Of a DNA stretch of 27,491 nucleotides, positions 24,968 through 27,491 are shown in pieces. Every line of letters starts with the position of its first letter. Within the stretch, counting starts at the first letter, position 1. The DNA lies in NCBI GenBank assembly GCA_964396845.1, contig CAYNGH010000027.1:1-27491 (forward strand), written 5' to 3'. The notes below the pieces were generated by a model that was given only the letters and a program-made list of their open reading frames with translations, had not been told where the DNA came from and did not search any database. A program made the translations under genes and the position numbers. The stretch comes from CAYNGH01 sp964396845. Its GTDB lineage: Bacteria; Vulcanimicrobiota; JAJTBE01; CAYNGH01.

Positions 24968-24996
24968 TTGATAATTATAAAAAAGTTTTATAAAGA
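24968..24996 (+). promoter_or_regulatory. Candidate promoter of grpE-dnaK
   Basis: TTGATA (24968-24973), 17-bp spacer, TAAAGA (24991-24996). The -10 is weak; it overlaps an inverted repeat (24983-25008). Confidence 0.5.
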
Positions 24997-25036
24997 TCGT
25001 ATAAACTTATCTGACCCGTCTTTTATTCAACGGGTC
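24983..25036 (+). promoter_or_regulatory. Two inverted repeats in the grpE leader, not CIRCE
   Basis: The first repeat is AAGTTTTATA/TATAAACTT (24983-24992 with 25000-25008, one base gap), overlapping the -10 element. The second is GACCCGT/ACGGGTC (25013-25019 with 25030-25036), a perfect 7-bp stem with a 10-base loop, ending 3 bases before the GGAGGTG ribosome site. Neither resembles the HrcA operator CIRCE (TTAGCACTC-N9-GAGTGCTAA). Confidence 0.6.
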
Positions 25037-25052
25037 TGTGGAGGTGAAGCCC

Positions 25053-25715
25053 TTGTCCGGCAACATGAAACAGAGCACAGACAATAAGCCCGGCGGATAC
25101 GAAATCCCGGTTAAAATAAAAAAGCCCGGCGGTAGCGACCAGAAGTCCAAACCGGGAGAAATTGACAGGCTGGAGCAGGTTAACCAGGCTCCGCCAGTCG
25201 GGGAAGCTGTCCCCCGGAATAAGGAAGGAGAAGAGATGGGCCGGGAAAGCCATGAACAGAAAGAAGAAGTCATTTGCAAAGATGAGCAGATAGCCCGGCT
25301 GGAGGAGCAGATAAAACGGCTCTCCGCGGAGTTTGAAAACTTCCGTCGCCGTCAGGAGAAACGGTTTGAAGACACGGCAAAATATGCGGGAGAATCGGTG
25401 GTATCGGAGTTTCTGCCGGTCCTGGACAGCATAAGGATGGCCCATGGCACCGCCCAGCGGGAGCATGACTTTGATCAGCTTCTCAAAGGGTTGGAAATGA
25501 TCGCATCCCAGCTCAGGGATACTCTGGGAAAATTAGGAGTAGAAGAGATTAAAGCCGTGGGGGAAACCTTCGACCCGGCCCTTCACCACGCGGTTCAGGC
25601 AGAGATGACCCATGAGTATCCTGATCAGCACATAATCGAGGAATACCAGACTGGATACAAATATATGGATCGGGTCCTGCGCCCCAGCATGGTCAGGGTA
25701 GCCCGGAACCCGTAA
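25053..25715 (+). CDS. grpE: Nucleotide exchange factor GrpE
   Basis: A 220-residue cochaperone that releases ADP from DnaK. I choose TTG 25053 because GGAGGTG lies 6 bases upstream; an in-frame GTG at 25038 precedes that site, and ATG 25065 is too far from it. The first 80 residues are charged and probably disordered, longer than usual. A long helix (about 85-130) carries the FENFRRRQEKR block, then FLPVLDSIRMA, and the C-terminal beta domain has GETFDPALHHAV and GYKYMDRVLRPSMVRVA, all GrpE hallmarks. dnaK follows 40 bp later on the same strand; hrcA, often upstream of grpE, is absent. Confidence 0.95.
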   Translation: MSGNMKQSTDNKPGGYEIPVKIKKPGGSDQKSKPGEIDRLEQVNQAPPVGEAVPRNKEGEEMGRESHEQKEEVICKDEQIARLEEQIKRLSAEFENFRRRQEKRFEDTAKYAGESVVSEFLPVLDSIRMAHGTAQREHDFDQLLKGLEMIASQLRDTLGKLGVEEIKAVGETFDPALHHAVQAEMTHEYPDQHIIEEYQTGYKYMDRVLRPSMVRVARNP

Positions 25716-25755
25716 GCAAAAGAAAAACATTCACCATAACAAGGAGGAATAGGAA

Positions 25756-27491
25756 ATGGCAAAGATTTTAGGAATCGACCTGGGAACCACCAACTCATGT
25801 ATGGCGGTTCTGGAAGGGGGCAAGGCACAGGTTATAACCAACCGTGAAGGCGCCCGGACAACCCCGTCAGTAGTGGGCTTTTCCAAGTCGGGAGAACGTC
25901 TTGTGGGGGAAATGGCAAAGCGTCAGGCCATCAGCAACCCCGAGCGGACTGTGGCGTCAATCAAACGGCACATAGGCACTGAATTCAAGGTAAAAATTGA
26001 CGACAACAATTACACTCCCCAGGAAATTTCCGCAATGGTTCTGACCAAGCTCAAGGAAGATGCGGAAAATTACCTTGGAGAGAAAGTAACCGACGCGGTC
26101 ATCACAGTGCCGGCATATTTTGACGATGCCAAGCGACAGGCCACCAAGGACGCGGGGCAGATTGCCGGCTTGAATGTCCGGCGGATCATCAACGAGCCTA
26201 CTGCATCGGCCCTGGCATATGGTCTTGACAAGCAGGACGAGATGCTGACTGTTCTGGTATTCGATCTGGGAGGCGGAACCTTTGACGTGTCCATTCTGGA
26301 GATTGGGGGAGGAGTCTTCGAGGTGAAATCCACCGCAGGCAATACCCGTCTTGGCGGTGACGACTGGGATCAGGCTCTGATGGATTATCTGGCGGAGGAA
26401 TTTCAGAAGGAGAACGGCATCGATCTCCGCAAGGACAAGATGGCGGCCCAAAGGCTTCTGGATGCTTCGGAAAAGGCCAAAAGGGAGCTTTCCACAATGC
26501 TCCAGACCACCATCAGCCTGCCCTTCATCACTGCCGATTCCAGCGGTCCCAAGCATCTGGAAACCACCATCACCCGATCCCGATTCGAGGAGATGACAAA
26601 AAATCTGGTGGAAAAATGCGCCGGCCCGGTTCATCAGGCTCTCAATGATGCCAAGCTGAACCCCGGTGAGATTGACAGGGTTCTCTTAGTGGGCGGGGCA
26701 ACCCGGATGCCCATGATTGTGGAATATGCCAAGAAAACCTTTGGAAAGGAACCCAGCAAGGACATCAACCCCGATGAGTGCGTAGCCCTGGGCGCAGCAT
26801 TGCAGGGCGGGGTTCTCTCGGGAGAGATGAAGGACATCGTCCTGGTGGATGTGACTCCATTGTCCCTGGGCATTGAAACCCTGGGAGGAGTGGCCACCAA
26901 GCTGATCCAGCGCAACACTGCAATTCCCGCATCCAAGACCGAGATATTCTCCACCGCGGCGGACTTCCAGACTGCTGTTGAAGTCCATGTGGTGCAGGGC
27001 GAACGGGAGATGGCCGGGGACAACAAGACCCTGGGCAAGTTCATACTGACGGATCTTCCGCCGGCCCCCAGAGGTGTTCCCCAGGTGGAGGTCACCTTTG
27101 ACATCGACTCCAACGGCATTCTGACGGTGACCGCCAAGGACAAGGCCACAGGCAAATCCCAGAACATCAAGATCACTGCCACCACCAACCTTTCCAAGGA
27201 CGAGGTGGATAAGATGGCCAGGGATGCAGAAAAATTCGCCGATGAGGACAAGAAGCGACGGCAGGTTATCGAAGAACGAAACCGCCTGGATCAGATGATT
27301 TATCAGGCTCAGAAGCTGATCAAGGATTCCGGCGATAAGATCCCGGCAGACCAGAAAAAGGCCGTGGAAGATGCCATCGAGGAAGCCCAGAAAGCCCTTG
27401 CCAGCGACAATATCGACAAGATAAAGTCCCAGGCGGAAAAACTCACCGAGGCTCTCTACAAGATCTCCTCGGCCATGTATGGTCAGACCGG
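25756..27491 (+). CDS. dnaK: Chaperone DnaK (Hsp70), 3'-truncated by window end
   Basis: 578 complete codons are visible and the frame runs off the window without a stop; a complete DnaK is about 610-640 residues. ATG 25756 follows AAGGAGG by 7 or 8 bases. The ATPase domain has GIDLGTTNS at the start, EPTASALAYG, FDLGGGTFDVS and VGGATRMPM; the linker is VLVDVTPLSLG and the substrate-binding domain follows, then part of the helical lid. Between RHIGTEF and YTPQEIS the protein has the short form and lacks the insert of proteobacterial DnaK, so it looks like the Firmicutes type. It is in one unit with grpE. dnaJ may lie just beyond the window. Confidence 0.97.
   Translation, partial: MAKILGIDLGTTNSCMAVLEGGKAQVITNREGARTTPSVVGFSKSGERLVGEMAKRQAISNPERTVASIKRHIGTEFKVKIDDNNYTPQEISAMVLTKLKEDAENYLGEKVTDAVITVPAYFDDAKRQATKDAGQIAGLNVRRIINEPTASALAYGLDKQDEMLTVLVFDLGGGTFDVSILEIGGGVFEVKSTAGNTRLGGDDWDQALMDYLAEEFQKENGIDLRKDKMAAQRLLDASEKAKRELSTMLQTTISLPFITADSSGPKHLETTITRSRFEEMTKNLVEKCAGPVHQALNDAKLNPGEIDRVLLVGGATRMPMIVEYAKKTFGKEPSKDINPDECVALGAALQGGVLSGEMKDIVLVDVTPLSLGIETLGGVATKLIQRNTAIPASKTEIFSTAADFQTAVEVHVVQGEREMAGDNKTLGKFILTDLPPAPRGVPQVEVTFDIDSNGILTVTAKDKATGKSQNIKITATTNLSKDEVDKMARDAEKFADEDKKRRQVIEERNRLDQMIYQAQKLIKDSGDKIPADQKKAVEDAIEEAQKALASDNIDKIKSQAEKLTEALYKISSAMYGQT

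Overview
This 27.5 kb window looks like chromosomal DNA of a diderm (two-membrane) bacterium. The envelope evidence is a complete TolC / lipoprotein adaptor / RND efflux operon, a GspF/PilC-type platform protein and a secreted protein with a Sec signal. The gene set is mostly housekeeping (miaB, prfA, tdk, rpmE, secG, grpE, dnaK), and I see no phage, insertion sequence, CRISPR array, tRNA or rRNA. The DnaK lacks the roughly 20-25 residue N-terminal insertion found in proteobacterial DnaK and so resembles the Firmicutes form. Combined with an outer-membrane efflux system, this suggests a deep-branching or uncultured diderm lineage, but I cannot name a taxon from the sequence.

Layout. (1) 1-5383, plus strand, probably one transcription unit: the end of a GspF/PilC pilus/secretion platform gene, a transketolase-N-terminal-domain homologue that has lost its cofactor motifs, a KinB-like sensor kinase, a response regulator with a TPR tail instead of a DNA-binding domain, a stand-alone RCK/TrkA-N NAD-binding protein and a DUF366 protein. 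(2) 5390-8592, minus strand: a membrane-anchored metallophosphoesterase followed 14 bp later by a large soluble protein with two zinc ribbons and a PQQ-type beta-propeller. (3) 8593-8903: a cluster of DnaA boxes around an AT-rich hairpin, a candidate replication origin or other DnaA-binding region. (4) 8848-10710, minus: a secreted protein whose C-terminal part may be a degenerate metallopeptidase. (5) 10832-15668: miaB (plus, with a near-consensus promoter), then on the minus strand prfA, tdk, rpmE, secG and a nucleotidyltransferase-fold protein, with two intrinsic terminators and two good promoters. (6) 15739-22365, plus: a TetR-type regulator with a dyad operator in its own promoter, then tolC-, mfp- and RND-type genes and a strong terminator. 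(7) 22677-24851: a multispanning GT-C-like membrane protein. (8) 24968-27491: grpE and dnaK (cut by the window end) behind a leader with two inverted repeats and no CIRCE element.

The most unusual item is the pseudo-transketolase at 1051-1737. Its fold-level resemblance to the thiamine-diphosphate domain is clear along its whole length, yet every cofactor-binding motif I can align is replaced. It sits between a pilus/secretion platform gene and a two-component system, which suggests a structural or sensory role. Other points worth a second look are the DnaA-box cluster, the TetR operator, the RND pump without the usual full proton-relay residues, the zinc-ribbon/beta-propeller protein and the unusual grpE leader.
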